From Lucinisca nassula (taxonomy: Eukaryota > Mollusca > Bivalvia > Lucinida > Lucinidae): a stretch of DNA of 64,000 nucleotides. Position numbers and translations under genes: made by a program. The DNA is taken from positions 209,530,138-209,594,137 of the forward strand of contig OY757010.1 in NCBI GenBank assembly GCA_963580285.1, given 5' to 3'. The notes under the pieces were generated by a model. The model saw only the letters and a program-made list of their open reading frames with translations. It was not told the DNA's origin and did not search any database. This document shows positions 53,664 to 63,502 of the stretch, in pieces (the stretch's first letter is position 1; each line of letters starts with the position of its first letter).

Positions 53664-53666
53664 CAT
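52554..53666 (-). CDS. non-LTR RT C-terminal half with an embedded PHD-like zinc finger
   Basis: 370 open codons, 5'-truncated. In order: GVHQGSVLSPLLF and catalytic YADDLVI; then a cysteine cluster CAVC...FCNGCKFWVHKKC...CTRC (C4-H-C3 pattern, about residues 92-135); then CYLGDMLSAGGGC; then the C-terminal domain LQRNDRAMIRQICN, RLRWYGHVER and GPGRPKMTWKQ. The RT C-terminal arrangement is that of elements widespread in cnidarians and molluscs. The finger between RT and thumb is the unusual part. The frame appears intact. Confidence 0.82.
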   Translation of the reverse strand: MMGVHQGSVLSPLLFIIVLEALSCEFRSGVPWEDLYADDLVIIAESLEECVRRLLTWKEAMEAKGLRVNAGKTKIMICGTGLDLLQSTGQFPCAVCRTGVGSNSIFCNGCKFWVHKKCSGLKRLIEDPEYRCTRCQGTARPLDGRPQREVQVGSDKLEVVASFCYLGDMLSAGGGCDLSTTSRVKTAWKKFKELLPVLSSRHLSFKTRGRVYSSCVRSAMLHASETWPLTKPNLQRLQRNDRAMIRQICNVKPQDTVTIRSSELLERLGIEDLDLILKERRLRWYGHVERSNGAIKTACDIQVSGKRGPGRPKMTWKQLTERDCREWKLSAIDPHDRQAWRSGVRSAMRAASQLPGRGPTYVDVAPVPAR

Positions 53667-54421
53667 AGTCTAACTATATGTAAAGTTTCAGCTTCATCAG
53701 ATGTAAAATGTAGGAGGCATTATCCGGAAACTAAATATGTGAAAGGGGAATAACTCTGGTAATATTTGGCGGACTGTAACCTCAAACTAATATGCGCTGT
53801 TCCACATCATGGTCTTACTATATGTTAAGTTACAGCTTAATCAGATGTAAAATGTAGGAGGAGTTAAAGCAGTATAATTCTGGTAATATTTGGCGGACTG
53901 TAACCTCAAAATAATATGCGCTGTTCCACATAATGGTCTTACTATATGTAAAGTTTCGGCTTAATCAGGTGTAAAATGTATGAGGAGTTAAAGCAGTATA
54001 ATTCGGGTCGTATAATTCTGGTAATATTTGGCGGACTGTAACCTCAAAATAATATGCACTATTCCATATCATGGTGTTACTATATGAAAAGTTTCAACAT
54101 CATCAGATGTAAAATGTAGGAGGAGTTATCCGGAAACAAAATGTTCACGGAATTTTTCAAAGGGGCATAAGTCTATTTTTATTTGGTGGAAGGTAACCAC
54201 GAAACAATATGCGCTACCCCACATCATGGTCTAACTATGTATGAAAGTTTCAGCTCGATCGGATGTAAACTGTAGGAGGAGATATCCGGAAACGAAAAGT
54301 TTACAGACAGACAGATGTTCTGACGGATGGACACCAGGGGTATAACATAATATGTCACATTTTTTCAAACTGGCGTATAAAAATGAGACTGCAGGGTTGA
54401 AAGCCTCCATAGTAATCATGT

Positions 54422-54650
54422 AATTACGGTAGGGATCTTTAACCTGCACAGAAGATGACTCTTCCTGCACATGGGGCCTCCAGTTAATGTCCTGATCCAA
54501 AGGACGGTGCACTTTTTGGCATTCATCCCTGCAAATGATGCCCATGGAGCGTGTTCGGACACCGAAATAATCACCGCCTGCGGGGATCCAACCGGGGGTC
54601 TCTAGCATCAGAGGCAAGTGCGCTAACCACTGAGCTATCGTGCTCCTTTT
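54422..54650 (-). mobile_element. SINE family 5 copy
   Basis: Head on the minus strand GATAGCTCAGTGGTTAGCGC (box A), decayed box B GGTTGGATCCC, body GGTGATTATTTCGGTGTCC. Confidence 0.8.
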
Positions 54651-54890
54651 TCGGCAAAAAACAATCATCAGTGAAAGTCAAGCCTTATTGTTTTGGCCAA
54701 AATATTAAATGAAAACGAAAATTGAAGACAATAATCTAAAATAGTATAATCGTTACATCAAAATCGAAGCATAATTGCCGGCCTAATATTATTGCTTCAA
54801 GTGCACAAAATAAATGTGTATTATTCAGTAGGAACAGTCAAGAAAAATGAAAGAATCCATATTAGAACATCTAATTTAGCAAATCACTTA
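54651..54890. other. unique stretch
   Basis: No gene seen. Confidence 0.4.
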
Positions 54891-54892
54891 GA

Positions 54893-55078
54893 GGGCCTAA
54901 GCCTGCCCAGGCAAAGAGGTGAGCATAATATATAAAGCCTTTTTGGTTTGTTTTGGCAGCACAACTTGATATGTCATTTCATCTCAATGTTGGGTTAATG
55001 TCTCACAAAACTGGAAGCGACGTTTCCAAAAATGACCGAAATGGTGTTGATGGGACATAACACCTCAATTCAAACAAA
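54893..55078 (+). mobile_element. SINE family 4, truncated and diverged
   Basis: CCTGCCCAGGCAAAGAGG, AATGTTGGGTTAATGTC, GTTGATGGGACATAACACCTC. Confidence 0.7.
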
Positions 55079-55284
55079 GCACCCACCTTTCTGAGGTCAG
55101 GCTGGGTCTTCGTTTTGTTCAACAGCTTTCGCTGATAATCAACAATTTGTACAAAAACTTCCTGAATGTTTACTTTCAATCATCAATAAAAAATTGTATA
55201 ATCAAACATTTCTAAAATAAGATCAAAGCACTGGTAGCACCGGTGGGTCACTTGTTTGTAGGCTGGACAAATGGTCCAGAACCT

Positions 55285-55390
55285 GGACTTGAACCCTTTA
55301 AGTCTGTAGCTTCAAGCAAACAGTGCAGACCCTGATCAAATGCCACATTCTTAGGCATCTGAACTGGGTCTACACTGTCTGCCAATGTTC
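55285..55390 (+). mobile_element. MITE family M2 remnant
   Basis: AACAGTGCAGACCCTGATC...ATCTGAACTGGGTCTACACTG core only. Confidence 0.55.
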
Positions 55391-55591
55391 CATTAATTTT
55401 AAGGTTAATGTCTTAATGAAAATTATGTTCAGGTTCTTGTCACAATGTGGATCCTTTGTTTCCCTCCCCAAAAATCATCCCTGAATTGCCCTCAAATAAT
55501 CAGCAATGGCCAAATGTGACCAATGCCAACGGCGGCATCAGCCATCAGCTGACACCGTTTTGATCTTTTTCAGAGATGCATTATCGGTTTA

Positions 55592-55912
55592 CAGAGTCTT
55601 TGTTTGTATTGGAGTTTAACTGCCCAGTCAACACTATTGAGGTCATTTTTTAGCCAGTGTGTTAACCTTTTCACACTTTTCTTGGGCATGCTCATAAGGT
55701 AAGCGGTTAACCAGTACAGTGCACATCCTAAAGACAGAAACTGACAACTGTCCCTCTTGAATCAGACGAAGGGAGAGAATGATCGTAGGTAAGATTTCAT
55801 GATCAATCTCCACGAAAGAATGTTCCCAACCCCGGCTGGTACCAAACATGTGTCGTCCTGATCACCAGTCAGAGACAGACGCACATCCGACTGAGCTACC
55901 AAGGCCGGCATG
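55592..55912 (-). mobile_element. SINE family 2 copy
   Basis: On the minus strand GCCTTGGTAGCTCAGTCGGA, box B GGTACCAGCC (decayed), tail GTGTTGACTGGGCAGTTAAAC. Confidence 0.85.
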
Positions 55913-56104
55913 TTTACGGAGTCATTTTAACCGAAACAGGTTAAGCTATAAATGACCAAGACTGAGGCTAGTACCTCCATTGGAGCCTGATGGCGCTGTA
56001 GATATTGATAACCGTTACCGACCAGTTCCTTATACATGTACATAAAAGGCAGTGGCTAGCAGAGTAGCCGTCCAGTGTTGGCTAGCAATCTGGAAACAGA
56101 CGGC

Positions 56105-56290
56105 TAGTATGCCCCCATCCATCGGGGCTTGAAGAAATAGATGGGGTGCATGATGCTTCCACGCAGAGCTGAAACCGACCTGCACACAAGTACTGGTAAA
56201 CCGCCTAGAGGATCTATGTCTGCCCAGGCAAAGTGGTGCGACCCTATTGGTCTCATTGGGCAGCAGGGCTTGAGATGTCACGCTCGGATG
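56105..56290 (+). mobile_element. SINE family 4, 3'-truncated
   Basis: CCATCCATCGGGGCTTGAAG, CAGAGCTGAAACCGACC, up to GCTTGAGATGTCA. Confidence 0.75.
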
Positions 56291-56437
56291 CATAGTTAAT
56301 GAGGCTTGATGAGAATAAGTTGGGGATACTTTTTTATCTAGGCAGTGGCTAGTGTTGTGTCCACTGAGCAAAACAGGACCTTTTAATATCATGGCACAAA
56401 CCCTATAGATACTCTACAAGAGATAAAATATACTCAC

Positions 56438-57340
56438 CGGGTAGCTCAGCATACTCTCCCTCTGACTTTCATCAATGCCAACAAATTCTACAGAAGGTTT
56501 GGTAAAAGCAGCCTGATGCATTTGTCCAGGAAATGATGTACTTCTTCGAAACTTGGACGGTTGCAACAGTGAAAGAGATGTGTTTATATGAGGCTGGGTA
56601 TGTGGAAAACTTGATTTTTTCAAGGGTGCGAGTTGGATACCACTCATATTTGGCACCGAACGTCTTTGTTGCTGAGCCTGTGCCCACGGGGACAGGGCAG
56701 CCTGAGTCTGTTGATGTGCACTACTCCAAGGAGGATAATTCTTTTCACTGTTTACTATTAGCCCTTGCTGAGGTACCCTCTGGGGGAAATTATGCTGTGC
56801 TGTTATTGCTCTTCTCTGAATGTTTGCCTGGTGAGGCAAGGAAATTCCAGACAGCTGATTCGCTAAGCCTGCATTTAAAACTGGCTGATGAGCTGGGGGA
56901 TACTGTTGTAACGTCACGGTACCGTTCATGTTCTGAAAGGTTCCCTGAACAAAACTGTCCTCAGTTGACCCCTGAGGGGGCGTCCAAAAACTATGGCTTG
57001 CTGAAGCAAGAGATGTTATCAAATTTGTATTGGCTTCTAGCTGCAATGCTGTTGAAACTAAATTATTTTCTATCTTTTTATCCTCTAATAAACTGGGTGA
57101 CATACTCGTTTTTCCATTTCTAATTACAGATTCGTCGTTTTGCTCCGAAATATGGTTGAAGTTCTGTGAAGGTGAAAGTTGCTGCTGTTTAGCAGCCGAC
57201 TTCTCCAATAAAATTTCATCTTGCATTGTACGTGGTGAATTCTCTGGAGAAAATAATGACTGGTTGTTCACAAACTGATTAAAATCCACAGGAGAAAGTG
57301 CTCTCACATAAGTCTGAATTCCAATTCCGTGATCCCCCAT
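56438..57340 (-). CDS. CPEB: CPEB2/3/4-like, first coding exon (N-terminal 301 residues)
   Basis: An ATG at 57340 opens 301 codons up to a donor (CCG|GTGAGTA on the minus strand, GT at 56436-56437), so the exon ends in phase 0. An in-frame TAA lies 12 nt upstream of the ATG, which fixes the start. The product is low-complexity and rich in S, Q, P and N, as CPEB N-termini are. Recognisable CPEB2-4 blocks are MGDHGIG at residue 1, QDEILLEKSAAKQQQLSPS near residue 40, PWSSAHQ, and LAPLKK...PSKFRRSTSFPG near residue 240. Glutamine content is modest, so no strong prion-like tract is visible. A possible 3' splice site (TTTACAG) just upstream suggests a 5' UTR intron. An in-frame stop follows the donor if it is not spliced. 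Confidence 0.85.
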
Positions 57341-58330
57341 CAGAGTAACAATTTATTCCTGTAAATCTTGGGGGAAGACGTCTGTTGACTCTGTTCTGCT
57401 TCGCCACGTCTTGTGCGCAACCGTTATTCCACATCTAATCTCAAATACATGTTAAATTTTAATTACACCCTATAATTGCAAAGCCTGCTGCTTTTTTATG
57501 TATAGCCCCGATTTTTAGCTAAAGAAATTTCAATTTTCTAACAAAATTTTATTCTATATATTTCAGTAATATCCAGTATAACCGAATTCAATAAAAAATC
57601 ATTTTGATTTTGAGGCTTTATTTTACCGTTATGAATAAATTATCCACCTGTCAGGGCCAGTAGGCGTGTCTTAGCAGGGTCACGGTTCACTTGAAACAAG
57701 TAGTAGATTTATCAACAACATAGAGGCATCCACTAAGGTTCAAAATCAAAAGTGACACTTAGCCATTTCGTAAGAAGTCAAAGGCGTAATGGCTCCGAAA
57801 CGGTGCGTTTCACACCTCGCAATTTCTTTTCTTTCTTTCTTTCTTTCTTCCGTTACTTCTTAACCTCATAAGAGGACAACAGAAGGGTATCCGGTATACC
57901 AAGTGCTAAAGGGGGTTAGCTGAAATAAAAGGTAAGCAAAGTAGGTGAAATGAGTTTATACAGTGCAAAAAGAAAGTTAGTATAGTTAAAAGATAAAACA
58001 GAATCTAGTGACTTAGGGGGACACAGACACCACCTTTGAAACTGCATCAGAGTCTTTTAACATATTTGGACACTTCCAATATGTTTTGAGGGACCAAATA
58101 TCAAGCGCCTGTGTTTTATCATGGTAATGACTCGGACCTATATATCAAGTTATGATAAAGAAGCTTTATTTTACGTCGCATATAGCTGGTATCGTCCTCC
58201 TGATGGTCTGTCGAAGACTCGCAGTTGTTTCGAGAACAGTTTGATCTATCTATCTTCATATACTGAGTCTGTCACATTTGGCCATTAACTCAGTTGGGTG
58301 AGTGGCCATAAGTCCCAACATAAACAAAAA
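57341..58330 (-). promoter_or_regulatory. upstream/5' UTR region of the CPEB-like gene, largely unique sequence
   Basis: About 1 kb of mostly non-repetitive sequence upstream of the CPEB start codon. An acceptor-like TTTACAG about 20 nt before the ATG suggests the transcript starts further away. No confident TATA box or CpG island is visible. A short (TTCT)n run lies near 57826-57850. The call is based on position only. Confidence 0.3.
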
Positions 58331-58349
58331 AAAAAAAAAAAAAAAAAAA

Positions 58350-59735
58350 TCATCGGTCCATGTTCTTGGTGACTTCAACTTCAGGGAAATCGTTTGGCCT
58401 GATAGATTATTCAGCAAATCAGGTACAATGCCGAGTCAGTCTGACGGACTGTTGGACATAAGGAATGATCATGACTTGGAACACGACCTAGTTGACATTG
58501 GTGAATGTAACATCAGGTACGACCAGAAGACCAACGCACCAGAGGGCTTATAGATTCTACCAACCACCAGCTATACTCAGCATTTACAAATATTCCCTCT
58601 TCCCCAGAACAATCAGCGAATGTGAAGGCTACCAACAACGGTGACAGACTGCCACACACTGCGGGAATTCAAGGCTGCCCTGATATCTGCAGCATTCCCA
58701 TTTTCTCCAGCCTACTAGTCCGGATCGAGATGTGTACATAGTTTTAAATTGTAAAAAGACAGTTTTTTAATCTTTCCGGTGGTGGCTGTCCCATCCCCTC
58801 TCGCTGGACAACAATACATTCCGACGAGGAATCCTGTCCAAGTTCTGGAAGAAGAAGAAGAAGAAGGAACAAATTGTTAACTTCCCTACCCGCGATCAGA
58901 ATATTTTAGACTTGATCATCACCTCTTTACCAGGTCAGTTTGAAGATATTCATTCTCCAGACAAACTTAGTGAACACGACATTGCTGCAGGATCTTTAAA
59001 AATCCACGTTCCAGCCCCCCATCCTCCCCCCATCCCCCCCCCCCCCAAAAAAAAAAAAAAAAAAGAAAAAAAAAGAAAAGAGAGAAACGGGTTTTCATAC
59101 CAGAAGGGTGCGGATGCGTTAAGATTTGGAAGGAAAACATATTTTAATGGCCACTCCTAAAGATGCTCGATCAGTTCAGGATTTTCAAACGTTAATCTAA
59201 TAAATTCCTTCATTCAAAATTCAGCTGATAAGCATATCCCCTCAAAAACTAGTAGGAGGGTTTCCTCGATTCCTTGGATCACTCCAGAGAGAAGAATTAA
59301 GGAAGATCCGTAGAAGGAATAAACTTCATGCCAAGGCAAAAAAAAGACAGGTAGCAGTAAACTTCTATCGAAATTTGAAACTTTGAGAAGGGAACATAAG
59401 ACATTAAACAACAACATGATTTATATGTGAATAACTTGGATGCAAAGGCACATCTCAGAGATTTCTAAAGGTAGGTGAACAGTAAGAAAAAAGACAGACA
59501 ATGTATTCCACCCCTTAAAAAGGGATGGCAGTGGTGTTGGTTGATTTGATTGGTCGGTTCAATAATTCATTCAATAAAACTGAGTATAAGGAGGTTCCAT
59601 TAACTGAGAGATTGTCTCCTTTCATGGAGAAGATTGTAGTTTCATCGGAGGGAGTTATAATGTTACTTAAGGGCTTAAATCCCTCTAAAGCTTTAGGGCC
59701 TGATGAGCTTCATCCTAGAGTCCTTAAAGAACTTG
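58350..59735 (+). pseudogene. decayed non-LTR retrotransposon ORF2 (endonuclease to early RT), split by another LINE
   Basis: Endonuclease motifs VLGDFNFREI and, after the insertion, QIVNFPTRDQNILDLI...LSEHD. Then the linker and the start of RT (LLKGLNPSKALGPDELHPRV LK). Several frames and stops, and an added poly-C/poly-A at 59030-59080. The 3' part is missing. Confidence 0.75.
58484..58865 (+). mobile_element. 5'-truncated non-LTR element nested in the endonuclease domain
   Basis: 382 bp with a degenerate ORF2 C-terminus (NNGDRLPHTAGI...), 3' UTR and (GAA)n tail. GGAACA is duplicated (58478-58483, 58866-58871). Removing it rejoins DHDLE-QIVNFPTRD in the host element. Confidence 0.78.
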
Positions 59736-60087
59736 TACTCTTGTACAAAGATTAAAAGGATGCTGCCAGCATTCCAACAGATGACCTTGGCAGCAAAACC
59801 AGTCGTTTTAAAATTGTACAGGTAGTTTTTCATGGTCTTAAGATTGTTCTTGGTATATTCAGGAAATGGCTTTGATCACTTTTTTCATGTATTTAACTTT
59901 TGTGCGTGTATAGATATTTGGTACAACATTTGTGTATGCAATTCCTCTTATAGTACTTGACCATTCTTTTTGAAACTTGAAGTTTTTATGTCATGGTCCG
60001 ATTATTTGCATGTGCTTTTAGTATATTCATGAAATCATTTTTGTCACTTTTTCTGCATTCAATTAAGCATAACTATTTTTAGCTAAA
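59736..60087. other. unassigned stretch
   Basis: No gene seen. Confidence 0.4.
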
Positions 60088-61192
60088 ACAAGATGTGTTT
60101 GTGAAACACGAACAGGTCCCCGGGCATGGTCTTTTTTTCAAACATGGTCACAGTTCAAAGTCAAGGTCACAGGTCAAGATTTTTGGTTTGAATGGGAAGC
60201 CCTTGGCACAAGGATCTTACATGCCAAATATGAAGGCTCTATCTTAAACGGTTCGAAAGTCATGAACAATAATATTTTTTCTTTAAAGTAGGTCAAGGTC
60301 ACAGGTAAAAATGCATGAATGTAAAGCTCTTGTCACAAGGAACCTACATGCCAAGTATGAAGGCTCTATCTAAACCGATTCAAAAATTATGAACAATATT
60401 ATTTGTTCTTTTAAGTAGGTCAAAGGTCAAGGTCATGGTAAAAAATGCATGAATGTAAAGCTCTTACCACAAGGAACCTACATGCCAAATATGAAGGCTC
60501 TATCCTGAACGGTTTGAAAGTAATGACCAAAATGTTAAGTTTTTCTTTTAAGTAGGTCAAAGGTCAAAGTCACAGGTCAAAATTTTGCATGAATGTAAAA
60601 CTCTTGTTACAAAGAACCTACATGCCAAATATGAAAGCTGTATCTCAAACGGTTCAAATGTTATTACCAATGTTATCTTTTTCTTTTATGTAGGTCAAAG
60701 GTCAAGGCCACAGGTCAAAATTGTTTGTGTGAATGTAAAGCTCTTGTCACAAGGAACCTACATGCGAAATATGAAGGCTGTATCTCAAATGGTTCAAAAG
60801 TTATGACCAAAATGTTATCTTTTTTATTTTAAGTAGGTCAAAGGTCAAGGTCACAGGTCAAAATTTTTTGCATGAATGTAAAGCTTTTGTCACAAGGAAC
60901 ATACATGCTAAAAATGAAGGCTGTGTCTTAAGCGGTTCAAAAGTTATGACTAATGTTATTTTTTTCTTTTAAGTAGATCAGAGGTCAAGGTCAAAGTCAC
61001 AGGTCATTTTTTTGCATGAATGTGAAGCTCTTGTCACAAGGTACCTTCATGCCAAATATGAATACTCTACCTCCAACGGTTCAAAAATTATGACCAACGT
61101 TAAAGTTGTCCACGTACAAACCAACCAACAAACAAACAAACAAACAGGGCAAAAACAATATGTCCCCGCTATCGCTAACGGGGACATAAAAA
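60088..61192 (+). repeat. tandem array P5, unit ~135-140 bp, about 7 copies
   Basis: Each unit has AGGTCAAAGGTCAAGGTCAC, GCATGAATGTAAAGCTCTTG and CAAGGAACCTACATGCCAAA. Opens ACACGAACAGGTCCCCG and closes CAAACAAACAAAC...GCTAACGGGGACATAAA. Confidence 0.85.
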
Positions 61193-61194
61193 TA

Positions 61195-62030
61195 ATATCC
61201 TAAGATATTTATTATTCGATATATAGATATCAAATATTGAAGAACATTTTAGGATATCAATAATTACATTTATTGATATCCAAAATATATTTTCTGATAT
61301 CAATTACTGAAAACTGTGATATCTATAATTCAGCCTAGATATCTACATATCCAAAGGAATAATTAGATATCATAAAACAAATTTATATATTGGGTGCCGT
61401 TTTACTATTTAATACAATTTCGAGATAGTTATAATTTTATTATAGATATCTATAAATCAATATATAAATATCAATAAATCAAGTTATAGATATGTAAAAT
61501 AAACATTATTGATATCTTTAATTAGGGCCCCGCACTGAAAGTGTGGGTGCCCTATAGTAATCACTCTGTCCGTCCGTCTGTCTGTCTGTCTGTCCGTCTG
61601 TCCGTCCACAAATTTTTTTCCTACTCCTCTGATAGCGCTGCCAGTTTCACTGACAGCTCTAGTTATCAATATTTTTGATATCATAAAATGTAATGTGTAA
61701 TATATATTTCTTGATATCTATGAATTTGCTTTATGATATCCATTATTCTTTTGCATATATACATACCAAAAAATCCAATTATAGATATCATTTAAAAGGC
61801 TGAATTATAGATATCTTAATTTTCAGTAATGGAAATCAGAACATATATTATGGATATCAATAAATGTAATTATAGATATCCTAAAATGTTCTTCAGTATT
61901 TGATATCTATATATCGAATAATAGATATCTATGATTGGAATTATAGATATCCCTAAACATATTATCATAAAATAAATAGTAGATATCTAATATCATTTAT
62001 AGATATCTAATAATATTCATTGATATAATA
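61195..62030. repeat. long imperfect palindrome rich in GATATC, with an insertion near its centre
   Basis: The left arm (from ATTATTCGATATATAGATAT) is matched in order by the complement of the right arm (around 61700-61925): AGAACATTTTAGGATATC, ATTACATTTATTGATATC, TATAATTCAGCC all recur inverted. GATATC occurs every ~20-30 bp. Interrupted at 61525-61672. Confidence 0.8.
61525..61672. mobile_element. ~150-bp module with a hairpin and (GTCT)n
   Basis: AGGGCCCCGCACTGAAAGTG folds on GTGGGTGCCCT, followed by (GTCT)n/GTCCGTCC. Lies near the symmetry centre of the palindrome. Confidence 0.65.
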
Positions 62031-62227
62031 TTTTGCTGGGGCCGAGGCTAAAGTAAATTTCTACCCATGACTATCTTGTCCTGCTGGCGCTCGTGGACTT
62101 AGCCATTTTCACGAGAGAAAGCAGGTGCCGAAACGCTGACTTCCTTATTTACACACTGTAACAGACAGCATGTCTAGCTTCCAACCCAGTTATGGTTGTT
62201 GACTATGTTTCCATCTTTTATTGCAAG

Positions 62228-62266
62228 ACGCGCGCGCGCGTGCGTGTGTGTGTGTGCATGTGCGCG
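62228..62266 (+). repeat. alternating purine-pyrimidine (CG/TG)n
   Basis: CGCGCGCGCG, then GTGTGTGTG, then GCGCG: about 38 bp of alternating bases. Confidence 0.9.
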
Positions 62267-62355
62267 TATCTTTCCGAGGTACGTTTTAGGTAGTAGACCG
62301 GCATATCGAGGTACAAAAAATACCGAGTTAGTTGGTATGTACTACCCCCGTAACA

Positions 62356-62566
62356 GTGCCGGCCTCGGAAGCTCAGTCGGATGACTGGTGATCATGAGGA
62401 CGCGGGGTACGATACCTGTAGCGGTCGGCAACATTCTTTCGTGGAGATTGATAATGAAGTCTTTTCTACGGTCATTCTCTCCCTTCCGCTGATTCAAGCA
62501 GGGCAAATTTTTAGTTTCTGGCGAAAGAATGTGCACTGTACTGGTTAACCGCTTACCTATAATAGA
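62356..62566 (+). mobile_element. SINE family 2, 3'-truncated at repeat R
   Basis: GCCTCGGAAGCTCAGTCGG, GGTACGATACCTG, ...GGTTAACCGCTTACC, then the R repeat begins. Confidence 0.82.
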
Positions 62567-63270
62567 AGTGAAGGCATTGATCAGGAATCGATACAATTAA
62601 CCCACAGCTCCCATCAGAGACACCAAAGGGAAAGAAACACAAACATGAAACAACAGACCTTAATGGAAACATCAATAGAAAGCAAAAAGGACAGTTACTT
62701 TCCCACAAAATGGCCAAATGGCTATCAAAACAAAATAATATAAGCGACACAGACACCCAAAGACAAACCAAAACAAAAATAAACCGCGACAGAAGAACCG
62801 CCTTTAAAAGGTCAGTAAAACGAATTCCACTGGGGGTGGGGGGGGGGGTGGGGGGTGGGGTGGGGGGGGGGGGCTTAAATCGATTTTACACGGCCACAAT
62901 CCTCGCACTTAATGGCCAATTGGCTATCCAAAACAAAGTAATATAAGCGACACAGACATCCAGAGACAAACCATAACAAAAATAACCCGCGACAGAAGAA
63001 CCGCCTTGGAACGGTCAGTGAAAGGGCTAAAATCGATTTTACGTGGCCACAATCCTCGCCCTTACTTCCGTCGCGATTTAGATTAATAATTTGTTCAGTC
63101 CGCATGAAGGCCTCCTAACTCACCCGTGCAACATCTCCGTGATCACAAAAAAAAAAACAACACAAACAACCACAGAGATGAAACAACGGTGAGGACTCGA
63201 CAGCAAGAAACCACTGAAATGCTGGAGCAAAAGAAAACCATCAATTAGACTCCGATGGGCCCGGCCAGAG
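62567..63270 (-). repeat. repeat family R, inverted, with internal duplication
   Basis: Complement of 35846-36370. The segment with CGCGACAGAAGAACCGCC and TAAATCGATTTTAC occurs twice, separated by a G-rich run (62833-62873). Confidence 0.75.
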
Positions 63271-63339
63271 ACACAGCATCAGGCACCAACCAACATTACA
63301 TAGTAATATTTGGTATTAGATCTCTCTAATTCTCAGAAG

Positions 63340-63502
63340 CCTCCGTGGTGTAGTGGTTACGCTACTCGCCTTGTAAACCAGGGATCGCAGGATCGATCCC
63401 GGGCTTCTCCAGACTTTCGGATGAGTCTTTAAATCGAGGTCCCGTCTCCGTATGACCTTAGCTGTTGGTGGGACGTAAAACGCTAACACTCACTCACTCA
63501 CC
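63340..63502 (+). mobile_element. SINE family 3, full-length
   Basis: GCCTCCGTGGTGTAGTGGTT, GGATCGATCCCGGGC, GGTGGGACGTAAAACGC and (ACTC)n. Flanks AATTCTCAG / AATTGTCAG. Confidence 0.87.

Larger units (their letters stand above)
52439..54360 (+). repeat. tandem array P6, unit ~130-190 bp, split by a LINE
   Basis: Units with GGCGGACTGTAACCTCAAA, CCACATCATGGTCTTACTAT and CAGATGTAAAATGTAGGAGG. Ends (ACAG)n...GACGGATGGACACC. Interrupted at 52522-53663. Confidence 0.82.
10057..57340 (-). other. CPEB: CPEB2/3/4-like gene, three 5' coding exons (partial gene)
   Basis: Three minus-strand exons join in phase: 57340-56438, 43500-43389 and 10080-10057. Each has GT/AG borders, and the joined product follows the order of vertebrate CPEB4: an N-terminus starting MGD, a QDEIL...QQQLSPS block, a PLKK...RRSTS block, then D-R...LLDIMR, then A-R-x-x-GRRR. 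CPEB2-4 proteins bind U-rich elements in mRNA 3' UTRs and control poly(A) tail length and translation, notably in neurons and germ cells. Introns are about 12.9 kb and 33.3 kb and consist mostly of repeats. The two RRM domains and the zinc-binding C-terminus are not in the window and should lie to the left of position 10057. Confidence 0.88.

Noticed and set aside
54231..54668. 145-codon minus-strand frame over SINE 5 and the P6 end
   Set aside because: It crosses two unrelated repeats, so it is not a gene.
56533..57123. Plus-strand frame of 196 codons opposite CPEB exon 1
   Set aside because: Antisense shadow. The minus strand has conserved CPEB blocks and correct splice borders.
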